Shown here: piece after piece, positions 55,378 to 64,000 of the stretch
Position numbering within the stretch: position 1 is the stretch's first letter
How the letters are laid out: the number at the start of each line of letters is the position of its first letter
DNA from: Paraburkholderia sediminicola
Lineage (GTDB): Bacteria; Pseudomonadota; Gammaproteobacteria; Burkholderiales; Burkholderiaceae
Assembly (NCBI RefSeq): GCF_902859805.1
Contig: NZ_CADIKC010000013.1
Location: forward strand, 62,001 to 126,000
Direction: 5' to 3'
DNA: 64,000 bases
Notes under the pieces: generated by a model
The model's database searches: none
What the model was told of the DNA's origin: nothing
Seen by the model: only the letters and a program-made list of their open reading frames with translations
Translations under genes and position numbers: made by a program

Positions 55378-56661
55378 ATGAACTGGGCAGCGAGACTGAT
55401 TGGCGGACGTTTCCACTACGGCTGGTTGACCGTGGCGGTGGTGTTTCTGGTGCTGCTGGCGGCGGCGGGCACACGCGCCACGCCGAGCGTGATGATGGTG
55501 CCGCTGGAGCATCAATTCGGCTGGAGCCGTGCGACGATTTCGCTCGCCATCTCCGTGAACATTGCGCTCTACGGACTGATGGGGCCGTTTGCGGCCGCGG
55601 CGATGCAGCGCTTCGGTGTGCGTCCTACTCTGCTGATCGCGCTCGGCACGATGGCGGCGGGGGTGGCGTTGTCTTCGCTGATGACGCATCCGTGGCAGAT
55701 GGTTCTGATCTGGGGCGTGATGGTCGGCGGCTCGACCGGCGTGGCGGCGCTGTCTTTGTCCGCGACGGTGGTGACGCGCTGGTTCACCACTCATCGCGGT
55801 CTCGTGATGGGGATTCTCACGGCCAGTTCGGCGACCGGCCAACTGGTGTTCCTGCCGATGCTTGCGGCCATCGCCGAGCATTACGGTTGGCGTCAGGTGG
55901 TGTGGGTCGTCGCGGGCGCGGCGGCGGTTGTCTTGCCGCTCGTCGCGTTCCTGTTGCCGGAGCGGCCCGCGGATATGAAGTTGCGCCCGTTCGGCGAACC
56001 GGCCGACTCGCCGATTTCCAATTCCGTGACGAAGCAGAATCCGCTGGCCATCGCTTTCGGCACGCTCGCCATGGCGAGCAAGACGCGTGATTTCTGGCTG
56101 CTGTTCTTCAGCTTCTTTATTTGTGGCGCGAGCACCAACGGTTACGTCGGCACGCACCTGATCGCAATGTGTGGCGATTACGGCATGACCGAAGTGCAGG
56201 GCGCTTCCCTGCTTGCTGCAATGGGCATCTTCGATCTGTTCGGCACGACGCTGTCGGGCTGGCTGTCGGACCGCTTCAATAGCCGCGTGCTGCTGTTCTG
56301 GTATTACGGTCTGCGCGGTTTGTCGCTGATGTATCTGCCGCACGCCTTCGGCATCGATTTCTTCGGGCTGCCGTTGTTCGCGGTGTTCTACGGACTCGAC
56401 TGGATCGCCACCGTGCCGCCCACCGTGCGTCTCGTAACCGATGTGTACGGAAAGGAAGCGGCGCCGGTCGTGTTCGGCTGGGTGGTCGCCGGCCACCAGC
56501 TCGGTGCGGCCTTCGCGGCGCTCGGTGCGGGCATGCTGCGCGCGAGCCTCGGCACGTACACGGTGGCGTCGATGATTTCCGGCGGACTGTGTCTGATTGC
56601 CGCCGTGATCGTGCTGCGGATCAACCGGCCGGCCAAGGTGCCGGAGCCGCAAACGGCGTAA
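55378..56661 (+). CDS. MFS transporter under TetR control
   Basis: Major facilitator of 427 aa with 12 predicted helices. The start at 55378 has GGAGA five bases upstream; an ATG 45 bp earlier is open. N-terminal sequence FHYGWLTVAVVFLVLLAAAG and FGWSRATISLAISVNIALYG resemble the oxalate/formate or monocarboxylate (MCT-like) subgroup. The second half has WLSDRFNSRVLLFWYYGLRG. Substrate unknown; divergent from tetR, so an inducible import or efflux role is likely. Confidence 0.9.
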   Translation: MNWAARLIGGRFHYGWLTVAVVFLVLLAAAGTRATPSVMMVPLEHQFGWSRATISLAISVNIALYGLMGPFAAAAMQRFGVRPTLLIALGTMAAGVALSSLMTHPWQMVLIWGVMVGGSTGVAALSLSATVVTRWFTTHRGLVMGILTASSATGQLVFLPMLAAIAEHYGWRQVVWVVAGAAAVVLPLVAFLLPERPADMKLRPFGEPADSPISNSVTKQNPLAIAFGTLAMASKTRDFWLLFFSFFICGASTNGYVGTHLIAMCGDYGMTEVQGASLLAAMGIFDLFGTTLSGWLSDRFNSRVLLFWYYGLRGLSLMYLPHAFGIDFFGLPLFAVFYGLDWIATVPPTVRLVTDVYGKEAAPVVFGWVVAGHQLGAAFAALGAGMLRASLGTYTVASMISGGLCLIAAVIVLRINRPAKVPEPQTA

Positions 56662-56699
56662 AGCGGCGACCCTGCGCGCGACGAACAAGGCGCACCTGA

Positions 56700-56727
56700 G
56701 CAAACGGCCTCATACGAGGCCGTTTGC
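56700..56727 (+). terminator. 12-bp perfect hairpin after the MFS gene
   Basis: GCAAACGGCCTC and GAGGCCGTTTGC around ATAC. No T-run follows, so it is either a Rho-assisted terminator or an mRNA-stabilising stem. Confidence 0.55.
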
Positions 56728-56847
56728 CATTGCAGTTGAGGTGAAAACTAAGTGTGTACTTGTTGGAGCGCGAGTGGCCCAGCCCGGTTATGCTATGAAG
56801 CCCCGGGCAGCCGCCCGTCGTTCATGAATTTCGACCGAGAGAAGCGC

Positions 56848-57441
56848 ATGACCAACAAACCCGCCCCTACCGCAGTTGCCATTCACGAGCTGATTGCAGG
56901 TCGCTGGAGCCCGCGCGCGTATTCGAGCGAGCCGGTGAGCCGCGAGGATCTGCATTCGGTGCTCGAAGCGGCACGCTGGGCGCCGTCTTCGTATAACGCG
57001 CAGCCGTGGCGTTTCCTCGTATTCGACCGTAGCGTCGATGAAGTCTCGTTCAAGCAGGCTTTCGCCACGCTGGTGCCGTTCAACCAGGGCTGGAATGCGC
57101 CGGCGCCGGTGCTGATCGCGGTGACCACGCACACGCTCACCAACAAGGGCGAAGTGAACCGTTGCGCGCCGTACGACGCGGGCGCCGCGGCGATGGCGCT
57201 GGTGCTGCAGGCGCATGCGCTCGGTCTCGCCGCGCATCAGATGAGCGGCTTCGATCCGAACGCGTTCCGCACGGCGTTCAAACTGCCGCACGACGTCGAC
57301 GTGATCGCCATCATTTCGCTGGGCCACTACGGCGATGTCGACAAACTCGATCCGGTGCTGCGTGAGCGCGAGAAGTCGGTGCGTCAGCGTTTGCCGCTTG
57401 CTGAAATCGCTTATGGCGGCGGCTGGAAGAAGGCGTTCTGA
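56848..57441 (+). CDS. Nitroreductase family protein
   Basis: FMN-dependent nitroreductase-fold protein of 197 aa. Marks are GRWSPRAYSSEPVSREDL, LEAARWAPSSYNAQPWRFLV and DAGAAAMALVLQAHALGLAA followed by HQMSGFD. The start at 56848 has GAGAGAAG upstream; an in-frame ATG eight codons earlier is also possible. These enzymes reduce nitro-compounds or quinones with NAD(P)H; the natural substrate is not shown. Confidence 0.93.
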   Translation: MTNKPAPTAVAIHELIAGRWSPRAYSSEPVSREDLHSVLEAARWAPSSYNAQPWRFLVFDRSVDEVSFKQAFATLVPFNQGWNAPAPVLIAVTTHTLTNKGEVNRCAPYDAGAAAMALVLQAHALGLAAHQMSGFDPNAFRTAFKLPHDVDVIAIISLGHYGDVDKLDPVLREREKSVRQRLPLAEIAYGGGWKKAF

Positions 57442-57466
57442 GTTCCTTCGCAACCTTGGTGGTGAT

Positions 57467-57498
57467 AAAAACGCGCGGCGCTGACCGCGCGTTTTTTT
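57467..57498 (+). terminator. Bidirectional terminator nitroreductase / MFS
   Basis: ACGCGCGG (57471-57478) and CCGCGCGT (57485-57492) with A-run before and seven T after. It lies between convergent genes and can serve both. Confidence 0.88.
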
Positions 57499-57534
57499 GT
57501 TCTGCAATGGTCGCGATGCTTTAAGGGGTGTGGT

Positions 57535-59010
57535 TCATTCCTCGCCGTCCGCGACGCTCGAAAGCGGCGTGGCGACGTTCTCAAGCGACTTGCGCTCCGC
57601 ATCCACGCCCCAGATCGCGGCGATCACCGCGGCGGCGAGCATCAGCCCCGAGCCGACCAGATAGCCCACAAACACTTCACTACGCTGATGCGTATCGATC
57701 AGCCGGCCGAAGAACGCCGGCCCGATGATGCCACCCAGCGCCGTGCCGAACGCGTAGAACACCGCGATCGCCAACGCGCGGATTTCGAGCGGAAACGATT
57801 CGCTGACGGTCAGATACGCCGAACTCGCCGCCGCCGAAGCGAAGAAGAAGACCACCATCCACGCGATCGTCTGCGTCACGACGGTGAGCATGTGCTGCTC
57901 GAACAGATAGCCGCTCAGCGTCAGCAGGAGGCCGGACAGCGCGTAGGTCGTGGCGATCATCTTGCGTCGCCCGATGACGTCGAAGAGCCGGCCGAGCACC
58001 AGCGGTCCAAGGAAGTTGCCGAGCGCGAACGGCAACAGATACCAGCCAATATGGTCGCCGGGCACCTGATAGAACTCGGTCAGCACCAGCGCATAGGTGA
58101 AAAAGATCGCGTTGTAGAAGAACGCCTGCGCTGTCATCAACGATAAGCCGACCAGCGCGCGCCGTCGGTGCAGGTTGAATAGCGTGTGAAACACCTCGCG
58201 CAGCGGCGTATGTCCGCGCGCCCGCAGTCTTAGCCGGGTGAGGTCGTCGTCGGCTAGTGCATGGCCTTCACTGCGAAAGCGCGTTTCTATGCCGTCGACG
58301 ATCGAGCGTGCATCGTGTTCGCCGCCATGCGTCAGTAGCCAGCGCGGACTTTCGGGTACCCAGATGCGCATCGGCAGAATCCCCAGCGCCAATACCGCGC
58401 CGATGAAGAAACAGGCGCGCCAGCCCCAGTCGCCCGGCAGCAGATTCGGGTCGAGCAGGATCAGGGAACCCGCCGCGCCAAGCCCCGCGCCGACCCAGAA
58501 GGTGCCGTTGATGCCGAGGTCGGTCCAGCCGCGCACTCGCGCGGGCGTGAATTCCTGGATCGTCGAATTGATCGCCGTATATTCGCCGCCAATGCCTGCG
58601 CCGGTGAGAAACCGGAACAGCAGAAAACTGGCGAGATTCCAGGAAAAAGCGGTCGCCGCCGTAGCGGCCAGATACAGCGCAAGCGTGATGAAAAACAGCT
58701 TGCGACGGCCGAGCCGGTCGGTCAGCCAGCCGAAGCCGAGCGCACCGAGCACGGCGCCGGCAATGTAGGCGCTGCCGGCGAGGCCTACGTCGGCGTTGGT
58801 AAATTGCAACGATGGGCTAGACTTCAACGCACTCGCGACAGCGCCTGCGAGCGTCACCTCGAGACCGTCGAGCAGCCACGTCACGCCCAGCGCCACGACG
58901 ATCAGCGAGTGAAAGCGTCCCCACGGCAAGCGGTCGAGCCGCGAGGGCAGGTCGGTTTCAATGACGGCGGCGTTTTTCTCGTGGACAGCGGCGGTAGGCG
59001 GCGCGCTCAT
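57535..59010 (-). CDS. MFS transporter (sugar/organic-acid porter type)
   Basis: Transporter of 491 aa with 12 predicted helices. The start at 59010 (MSAPPTAAVHEKN) is used; the frame is open 192 bp further but without similarity. MFS marks are FGWLTDRLGRRKLFF, RFLTGAGIGGEYTAINS, QEFTPARVRGWTDLG, PESPRWLL and GRLFDVIGRRKMIA, typical of the sugar-porter-like or YceI-type MFS group. The substrate is unknown. It is divergent from the Hsp70-like gene with 190 bp between. Confidence 0.9.
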   Translation of the reverse strand: MSAPPTAAVHEKNAAVIETDLPSRLDRLPWGRFHSLIVVALGVTWLLDGLEVTLAGAVASALKSSPSLQFTNADVGLAGSAYIAGAVLGALGFGWLTDRLGRRKLFFITLALYLAATAATAFSWNLASFLLFRFLTGAGIGGEYTAINSTIQEFTPARVRGWTDLGINGTFWVGAGLGAAGSLILLDPNLLPGDWGWRACFFIGAVLALGILPMRIWVPESPRWLLTHGGEHDARSIVDGIETRFRSEGHALADDDLTRLRLRARGHTPLREVFHTLFNLHRRRALVGLSLMTAQAFFYNAIFFTYALVLTEFYQVPGDHIGWYLLPFALGNFLGPLVLGRLFDVIGRRKMIATTYALSGLLLTLSGYLFEQHMLTVVTQTIAWMVVFFFASAAASSAYLTVSESFPLEIRALAIAVFYAFGTALGGIIGPAFFGRLIDTHQRSEVFVGYLVGSGLMLAAAVIAAIWGVDAERKSLENVATPLSSVADGEE

Positions 59011-59200
59011 TGCTACAAGTCTCCTGATTATCGAAATTTGGCGGCGTATCCTGTCGAATTCAGCAATTTTTGTTCCGTCGAGCGGACCTTGGTCAGCATT
59101 GCGGGCGTCCCGGAAAGCGTCAGTTGATGCTGATTGGGCTTTCGTGATACAAAGCCGCTCCCCTTTCTGTCCGCGCCAGCCGTGAGCGGCGATTCCTGCC

Positions 59201-60451
59201 ATGAACTATTGCGCGATTGACTTCGGTACTTCCAATTCGGCCGTGGCCGTCCCAGACGGCGCTGCGCTTAGACTTGCGCCGGTCGAGGGCGCCTATACGA
59301 CGCTGCCGACCTCCGTCTTTTTCAACACCGACGAGAACACCCGCGAATTCGGGCGTGCGGCGTTGGCAGCGTATATCGACGGATTCGACGGCCGTCTGAT
59401 GCGTTCGATGAAAAGTATTCTCGGCTCGCCGCTCGCCGAGAATTCGACCGATCTCGGCGACGGTTCGGCGATCAAGTACACGGACATCATCGCGATTTTC
59501 GTCGACCATCTGAAGCGCTCGGCCGAGAAGAGCACGGGCGGCCCGATCAGCCGCGCGGTACTGGGCCGCCCGGTGTTCTTCGTCGACGACGATCCTCGCG
59601 CGGACCAGATGGCGCAGCAGCAGCTCGAAGCGGCGGCGCGTTCAGTCGGTTTGCGGGAGATTCACTTTCAGTATGAGCCGATCGCGGCCGCGTTCGACTA
59701 CGAATCGCATCTGACTGAAGAAGGGCTCGTGCTGGTGGCCGACATCGGCGGCGGTACGTCGGACTTTTCGCTGGTGCGGGTGGGGCCGGAGCGGGTGAAG
59801 CGCGTGGAGCGCAAAGACGACGTGCTGGCCCACCACGGTGTGCACGTTGCGGGCACGGACTTCGACCGCCGTGTCGAACTGGTGACGATCCTGCGCGAAC
59901 TCGGCTATCAGACGCTCGACCCCGAAGGCCGTGAGATTCCGAACCGCATCTATTTCGATCTGGCCACCTGGCACCTGATCAATACCGTCTATGCCCCGAA
60001 GCGCGTCAGCGAGCTCGCGCTCATGCGGCATCTGTTCCTCCAGACCAAACATCACGACCGCCTGATGCGCGTTGTGGACCGCCGGCTTGGGCATGCGCTG
60101 GCTGCTCACGCGGAAGAAGCGAAGATCGGCGTGGCGGCGGGTGGGGAGACGGTGATCGACCTCGACGAGGTGGAAGACGACCTGCGCCTCGCATTCGACG
60201 AAGCGCAGCTCATCAAGGCCGGTCAGGACGAGACGCAGCGCATCGTGCAGGCGGCTCGCGATACGGTGCAGGCAGCCGGTGTGGCCCCGCGCGACGTCAA
60301 CGCGATTTACTTCACGGGCGGCTCGACCGGATTGGCGTTTCTATCGGGCGCATTGGCCGCGGCATTTCCGGATGCCAAAGCGGTATTCGGCGACCGTCTC
60401 GCCAGCGTCGCGACAGGTCTCGGTATTCACGCACGGCGTTTGTTCGGATAA
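59201..60451 (+). CDS. yegD: Hsp70-like protein, YegD family
   Basis: Actin/Hsp70-fold ATPase of 416 aa. Phosphate-1 motif is AIDFGTSNSAVAV at the N-terminus; phosphate-2 is LVADIGGGTSDFSLV; adenosine motif is IYFTGGSTGLAFL. Length and sequence show only the nucleotide-binding domain, without the substrate-binding domain of DnaK, as in E. coli YegD. Function as a chaperone is unproven. It lies alone before a shared terminator. Confidence 0.92.
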   Translation: MNYCAIDFGTSNSAVAVPDGAALRLAPVEGAYTTLPTSVFFNTDENTREFGRAALAAYIDGFDGRLMRSMKSILGSPLAENSTDLGDGSAIKYTDIIAIFVDHLKRSAEKSTGGPISRAVLGRPVFFVDDDPRADQMAQQQLEAAARSVGLREIHFQYEPIAAAFDYESHLTEEGLVLVADIGGGTSDFSLVRVGPERVKRVERKDDVLAHHGVHVAGTDFDRRVELVTILRELGYQTLDPEGREIPNRIYFDLATWHLINTVYAPKRVSELALMRHLFLQTKHHDRLMRVVDRRLGHALAAHAEEAKIGVAAGGETVIDLDEVEDDLRLAFDEAQLIKAGQDETQRIVQAARDTVQAAGVAPRDVNAIYFTGGSTGLAFLSGALAAAFPDAKAVFGDRLASVATGLGIHARRLFG

Positions 60452-60507
60452 CCGAATTGCTCAAATTCATACTGCAAAGATAATCATCGAATGCAGTTAC
60501 GACGAAT

Positions 60508-60539
60508 ATAAAAAAACCCCGCCGAGGCGGGGTTTTTTT
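60508..60539 (+). terminator. Bidirectional terminator yegD / cold-shock gene
   Basis: AACCCCGCC and GGCGGGGTT around GAG, with A-run before and seven T after. Shared by the convergent yegD and cspA-type genes. Confidence 0.93.
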
Positions 60540-60563
60540 GCGTCCAGAAGGAAGCGTGCTTGC

Positions 60564-60767
60564 TTACACCGGCTTGATGTTAGCAGCTTGCTTGCCCTTC
60601 GGGCCCGTCTTCACTTCAAACGTAACCTTTTGGTTTTCTTGCAGCGTCTTGAAGCCTTCCGTGCGGATTTCCGAGAAATGCGCGAACAGATCTTCGCCGC
60701 CGCCGTCCGGCGTGATGAAGCCAAAGCCCTTTGCGTCATTGAACCACTTGACGGTACCGGTTTCCAT
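60564..60767 (-). CDS. cspA: Cold-shock domain protein (CspA family)
   Basis: Single cold-shock domain of 67 aa. RNP1 is KGFGFI (residues 13-18) and RNP2 LFAHFSEI. It binds single-stranded RNA and DNA and acts as an RNA chaperone. AGGAAC lies upstream of the ATG. A clear promoter lies 150 bp upstream, giving a leader of about 143 nt, as is common for cold-shock genes. Confidence 0.97.
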   Translation of the reverse strand: METGTVKWFNDAKGFGFITPDGGGEDLFAHFSEIRTEGFKTLQENQKVTFEVKTGPKGKQAANIKPV

Positions 60768-61296
60768 ATTACTTGTTCCTAAAGATGGTAAATAAGGCCG
60801 AAGCCCAATGGGTGCGCATGAAAATCAAGGAAGGGGGTAATGGGACCAACCGGAGTACCGTTGATGGGCGAACTACGAAAGACCAATTCACTCGCCGCTT
60901 GAAATCCTGCCCGAACGTTATACGGCGATTTCGGGCGAAGGTCAACACTCTTGTCCCAACTTTACAAGATTTCGGCGGATTGGCGTAGAAATTGCTTACA
61001 AAGCTTGCTATTCGTCGGAGAATTTTGCTAGGGAGAACCCTTAGTTTCGCTGCAACGGCCGGGTGCAACCGTTAAACTACGCGCCGCGCGTCGGTTGCAC
61101 CTGATTCTGGTCCGTCGCGCACGCATGCGCGTCACCCGTCCGCAACGCCACAAGCGATGTGACGCGGTGCCGACATGGTTCTGATGCAATCTGCACGGGA
61201 CCGGAGCCAGTGCTTTGCATGGAGCCTGAGTAAGCGTTAAAGCGCCAACTCCGGCCGATCGCCAAAGCGCTAACTCTGGTCGACACAGGAGAAGAT
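60768..61296 (+). other. 529-bp intergenic region, cold-shock leader and permease upstream region
   Basis: The left part (to about 60910) is the 5' leader of the cold-shock gene on the minus strand. The right part is upstream of the amino-acid permease, with a ribosome-binding site AGGAGAAG just before the GTG. A 99-codon minus-strand frame here lies within the leader and promoter and is unlikely to be a gene. Confidence 0.6.
60917..60945 (-). promoter_or_regulatory. Sigma-70 promoter of the cold-shock gene
   Basis: On the minus strand TTGACC (60945-60940) and TATAAC (60922-60917) are exactly 17 bp apart. Predicted start near 60910, leaving a leader of about 143 nt before the cold-shock ATG. 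Confidence 0.78.
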
Positions 61297-62892
61297 GTGA
61301 AAAGTTCTATACAACGGAACATCGGACCGGTCGCGTTACTGCTGACCGGCTTGGGTTCGATCATCGGATCGGGCTGGCTGTTCGGCGCGTGGAAGGCTGC
61401 AAAAATTGCCGGGCCGGCTGCCATTTGTGCATGGGTCATTGGCGCGGTGGTGATTCTCGCGATTGCCTTGACCTACGCAGAACTCGGCGCAATGTTCCCG
61501 GAGTCCGGCGGCATGGTGCGTTACGCGCGCTATTCGCACGGCGCGCTGGTTGGGTTCATCAGTGCATGGGCCAACTGGATCGCCATTGTCTCGGTGATTC
61601 CAATCGAGGCTGAAGCATCCATTCAATATATGAGTACCTGGCCGTATCCATGGGCGCATGCGCTATTCGTGGATGGGTCATTAACGACTAATGGGCTATT
61701 GCTGTCCGCGGCCCTCGTGATCATTTACTTCCTGCTGAATTACTGGGGCGTCAAGCTGTTCGCTCGCGCCAATTCGGCGATCACGGTCTTCAAGTTCCTG
61801 ATTCCGGGCGCGACGATCGCCGGTCTGATGCTGACGGGCTTCCACAAGGAAAACTTCGGCGAAGTGAGCACCTTTGCGCCGTACGGCTGGTCGGCTGTGC
61901 TGACCGCAGTGTCGACGAGCGGCATCGTGTTCGCCTTCAACGGCTTCCAGAGCCCGATCAACCTCGCCGGTGAGGCGCGCAATCCGGCGAAGAGCGTGCC
62001 GTTCGCGGTGATCGGCTCGATCCTGCTGGCGCTGGTGATCTACGTGCTGCTGCAGATCGCGTACATCGGCGCGGTGAACCCGGCCGACGTCATGAAGGGC
62101 TGGAGCCACTTCAACTTCGCTTCGCCGTTTGCGGAACTGGCGATCGCGCTGAACCTGAACTGGCTGGCTATCCTGCTGTACGTCGACGCGTTCGTCAGCC
62201 CGAGCGGTACCGGCACGACTTACATGGCGACCACCACCCGCATGATCTACGCGATGGAGCGCAACAACACGATGCCGAAGATGTTCGGCAACGTGCACCC
62301 GTTCTACGGCGTGCCGCGTCAGGCGATGTGGTTCAACCTGCTGGTGTCGTTTATTTTCCTGTTCTTCTTCCGCGGCTGGAGTTCGTTGGCAGCGGTGATC
62401 TCGGTCGCGACCGTGATCTCGTACCTGACTGGCCCGATCAGCCTGATGGCGCTGCGCCGCGCGGCAACGGATCTCGAGCGCCCGCTGCACATTCCGGGCA
62501 TGAAGTTCATTGCGCCGTTCGCTTTCGTATGCGCGTCGCTGATCCTGTATTGGGCGAAGTGGCCGCTGACCGGCGAAATCATTCTCTTGATGGTCGTCGC
62601 GCTGCCGGTCTACTTCTACTTCCAGGCGAAGTCGGGTTTTGGCGGCTGGGGGCGTGACCTGAAGGCTGCATGGTGGCTCGTGGCCTACCTGCCGGTGATG
62701 GCGATTCTGTCGCTGATCGGCAGCAAGGAGTTTGGCGGCCACGGCGTCCTGCCGTACGGCTGGGACATGCTGGTGGTGGCCGTCTTCTCGCTGGTGTTCT
62801 ACTACTGGGGCGTGCATAGCGGCTACCGTTCGGAATACCTCGAAGAACGTCAGACGCACGACGAAGTGCTTGAGGGCATGGGCGCACACTAA
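61297..62892 (+). CDS. APC family amino-acid permease (aspartate:proton symporter-like)
   Basis: Permease of 531 aa with 12 or more predicted helices, starting at GTG behind AGGAGAAG. Family marks are LLLTGLGSIIGSGWLFGAWK at the N-terminus, YAELGAMFPESGGMVRYARY, and GIVFAFNGFQSPINLAGEAR. The size and N-terminus resemble the YveA-type aspartate transporters. A cytoplasmic tail ends YLEERQTHDEVLEGMGAH. It stands alone with a strong terminator. Confidence 0.9.
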   Translation: MKSSIQRNIGPVALLLTGLGSIIGSGWLFGAWKAAKIAGPAAICAWVIGAVVILAIALTYAELGAMFPESGGMVRYARYSHGALVGFISAWANWIAIVSVIPIEAEASIQYMSTWPYPWAHALFVDGSLTTNGLLLSAALVIIYFLLNYWGVKLFARANSAITVFKFLIPGATIAGLMLTGFHKENFGEVSTFAPYGWSAVLTAVSTSGIVFAFNGFQSPINLAGEARNPAKSVPFAVIGSILLALVIYVLLQIAYIGAVNPADVMKGWSHFNFASPFAELAIALNLNWLAILLYVDAFVSPSGTGTTYMATTTRMIYAMERNNTMPKMFGNVHPFYGVPRQAMWFNLLVSFIFLFFFRGWSSLAAVISVATVISYLTGPISLMALRRAATDLERPLHIPGMKFIAPFAFVCASLILYWAKWPLTGEIILLMVVALPVYFYFQAKSGFGGWGRDLKAAWWLVAYLPVMAILSLIGSKEFGGHGVLPYGWDMLVVAVFSLVFYYWGVHSGYRSEYLEERQTHDEVLEGMGAH

Positions 62893-62940
62893 GTTGCTGC
62901 GCTGAGCCTTCCGCCGGATCGTCATGATTCGGCACAGTAC

Positions 62941-62980
62941 AAAAAAGCCCGCCTGAGTTGCTCAGGCGGGCTTTTTTCTT
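62941..62980 (+). terminator. Bidirectional terminator permease / dioxygenase
   Basis: AGCCCGCCTGAG and CTCAGGCGGGCT around TTG, with six A before and six T after. It lies between convergent genes. Confidence 0.95.
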
Positions 62981-63022
62981 GGCGGCGCTTTGGCCTTGGT
63001 TCGGCGTTTCGCTAGCGTCGAG

Positions 63023-63808
63023 TCAGGCGGTGCCGAATACGTAATTCGTCATGGCGAGCGAGCGCTGATAAGTGCCGAGCGACTGAATCGCCAGCGAATA
63101 ATCGTCGTCCGCCGCACCTAGGGCCGCGAACACGGGTAACAAGTGCTCGTCGGTCGGATGCATCAGCACCGCGTGCGGCGCCTGGCGGCGGTAGTCGAGC
63201 AACGCATCGATGTCGTGCGCGGCAAGCTTGGCCTCGAACCAGTCGGTGAACTCGGCCACACGCGGATCGGCATCGCCCGGACGTGCGGAAAAATCCGCTG
63301 CGCGCAGGTTGTGTGTGATCTGGCCCGAGCCGATCACCATCACGCCGTCTTCTTTCAGCGAGCGTAGCGCGCGGCCCACCCGGAAATGATGGGCGGCATC
63401 CATATGCGGCTGGATCGACAGTTGCGCGACTGGGATGTCGGCTTCCGGGAACATCAACAGCATCGGCACCCACGCGCCGTGGTCGAGCCCGTGCGGCTGG
63501 GCGTCGGTGAGGATGCCGTGTTCGCCGAGCAGCACCGCGGCACGGCGCGCCACATCGGGCGCGCCGGGAGCCGGGTACTGAATCTCATACAACTGACGCG
63601 GGAAGCCGTAGAAATCGTGAATGGTCTCAGGCGCCGTGGACGTGCTCACCACCGGTTGCGCCGTGCCCCAATGGGCTGACAGCATCAGCACGCTCTCAGG
63701 GCGGGGCAATTGCGCCGACAGTGCGCCGAATTCGGCGGACGGCAAGGAAGGGTCGATCGGCAGCGTAGGTGCGCCGTGGGAGAGGTAGAGCGACGGTAAG
63801 CGATTCAT
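63023..63808 (-). CDS. Extradiol dioxygenase, LigB/YgiD (4,5-DOPA dioxygenase) family
   Basis: Class III extradiol ring-cleavage dioxygenase-like protein of 261 aa. The start at 63808 (MNRLPSLYLSHGAP) puts the first metal His at residue 11; the frame is open 162 bp further up without similarity. Further metal-site regions are HGLDHGAWVPMLLMFP and VIGSGQITHNLR. MLSAHWGTAQPVVST is typical of the YgiD/DODA group, which can cleave DOPA in vitro. The natural substrate is unknown. Confidence 0.93.
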   Translation of the reverse strand: MNRLPSLYLSHGAPTLPIDPSLPSAEFGALSAQLPRPESVLMLSAHWGTAQPVVSTSTAPETIHDFYGFPRQLYEIQYPAPGAPDVARRAAVLLGEHGILTDAQPHGLDHGAWVPMLLMFPEADIPVAQLSIQPHMDAAHHFRVGRALRSLKEDGVMVIGSGQITHNLRAADFSARPGDADPRVAEFTDWFEAKLAAHDIDALLDYRRQAPHAVLMHPTDEHLLPVFAALGAADDDYSLAIQSLGTYQRSLAMTNYVFGTA

Positions 63809-64000
63809 GGTAGCAACGCCGCCGCGGGAACGCGGCGCGGAAGTAGGGTTGCTATCAATATAGGTCCGTACCTGCGTTTGATAAACGGGTGAAAACGGAA
63901 TTGATTGTGTCGCCGGTATTGTTAATGACGCTGGAGCGGTTGTGGCGCGCCGCTCGTTAGGTCGTGGCAATGCATGGGGCCTGCCTGCGTGCGCGTTAAG

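Noticed and set aside
55225..56703. A 706-codon minus-strand open frame that joins the TetR gene to a long upstream extension
   Set aside because: The extension is the antisense of the MFS gene, rich in Arg and His with no family sequence; regulator similarity starts at 55224 and the promoter and palindromes lie between.
60769..61068. 99-codon minus-strand frame upstream of the cold-shock gene
   Set aside because: It overlaps the leader and the predicted promoter of the cold-shock gene; no family features.
61696..62925. 409-codon minus-strand frame opposite the amino-acid permease
   Set aside because: Antisense of hydrophobic codons gives His/Arg/Gln-rich sequence; no domain.

Overview
The window is a gene-dense, GC-rich stretch of a bacterial chromosome with essentially housekeeping content. 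Gene order and family signatures point to the Burkholderiaceae, most likely Paraburkholderia or Burkholderia chromosome 1. The signs are a short-form HisG, the run mla–bolA–murA–his–hinT–tatABC–degS-like–nif3–petABC–sspAB, and the thiOSGE block. I see no prophage, insertion sequence, CRISPR array, integron or plasmid-type region. This is inferred from protein and motif recognition only; no database search was possible.

Layout. 1–6 kb: glutamate synthase gltB (5' end outside the window) and gltD. 6–8.7 kb: a leftward MFS transporter–D-amino-acid dehydrogenase pair. 9–9.9 kb: a Tat-exported lipoprotein of the tyrosine-phosphatase fold whose catalytic Cys is Ser. 10–16.6 kb: an envelope/signalling cluster with an OmpR/EnvZ-type pair, a second near-identical-length OmpR-type regulator without a kinase, an orphan L-ring protein FlgH and several small lipoproteins or secreted proteins of unknown function. 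16.8–19.4 kb: an SDR protein coupled to an SbmA/YddA-type ABC transporter. 19.7–23.4 kb: a TPP riboswitch followed by thiO-thiS-thiG-thiE.

23.5–31.4 kb: the Mla phospholipid-transport operon (mlaF, E, D, A, C, B), an ABC-2 exporter pair, a BolA/IbaG protein and murA. 31.3–39.5 kb: the complete histidine pathway in one direction (hisG, D, C, B, H, A, F, I, E) with a marC-type membrane gene between hisB and hisH. 39.6–42.4 kb: a small membrane protein, a HIT hydrolase and tatABC. A DegS-like protease faces tatC and is divergent from a Nif3-family gene. 44.6–48.8 kb: the cytochrome bc1 operon petABC, the stringent starvation genes sspA and sspB, and tRNA-Thr(UGU).

49–64 kb is a looser set of single genes: two SAM methyltransferases, a HI0933-type flavoprotein, DUF1059 and DUF1415 proteins, a divergent TetR/MFS pair with clear operator palindromes, a nitroreductase, a second MFS transporter, a YegD-type Hsp70 relative, a cold-shock protein with a long leader, an amino-acid permease and a LigB-type extradiol dioxygenase.

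I did not find a convincing undescribed multi-gene system. The observations most worth following are the Cys-to-Ser Tat lipoprotein phosphatase, the orphan FlgH cluster, the N-terminally extended ThiE, the two-palindrome TetR/MFS control region, a 21-bp perfect repeat shared by an intergenic site and a coding region, and a 13-bp tandem array that carries the stop codon of the HIT gene.
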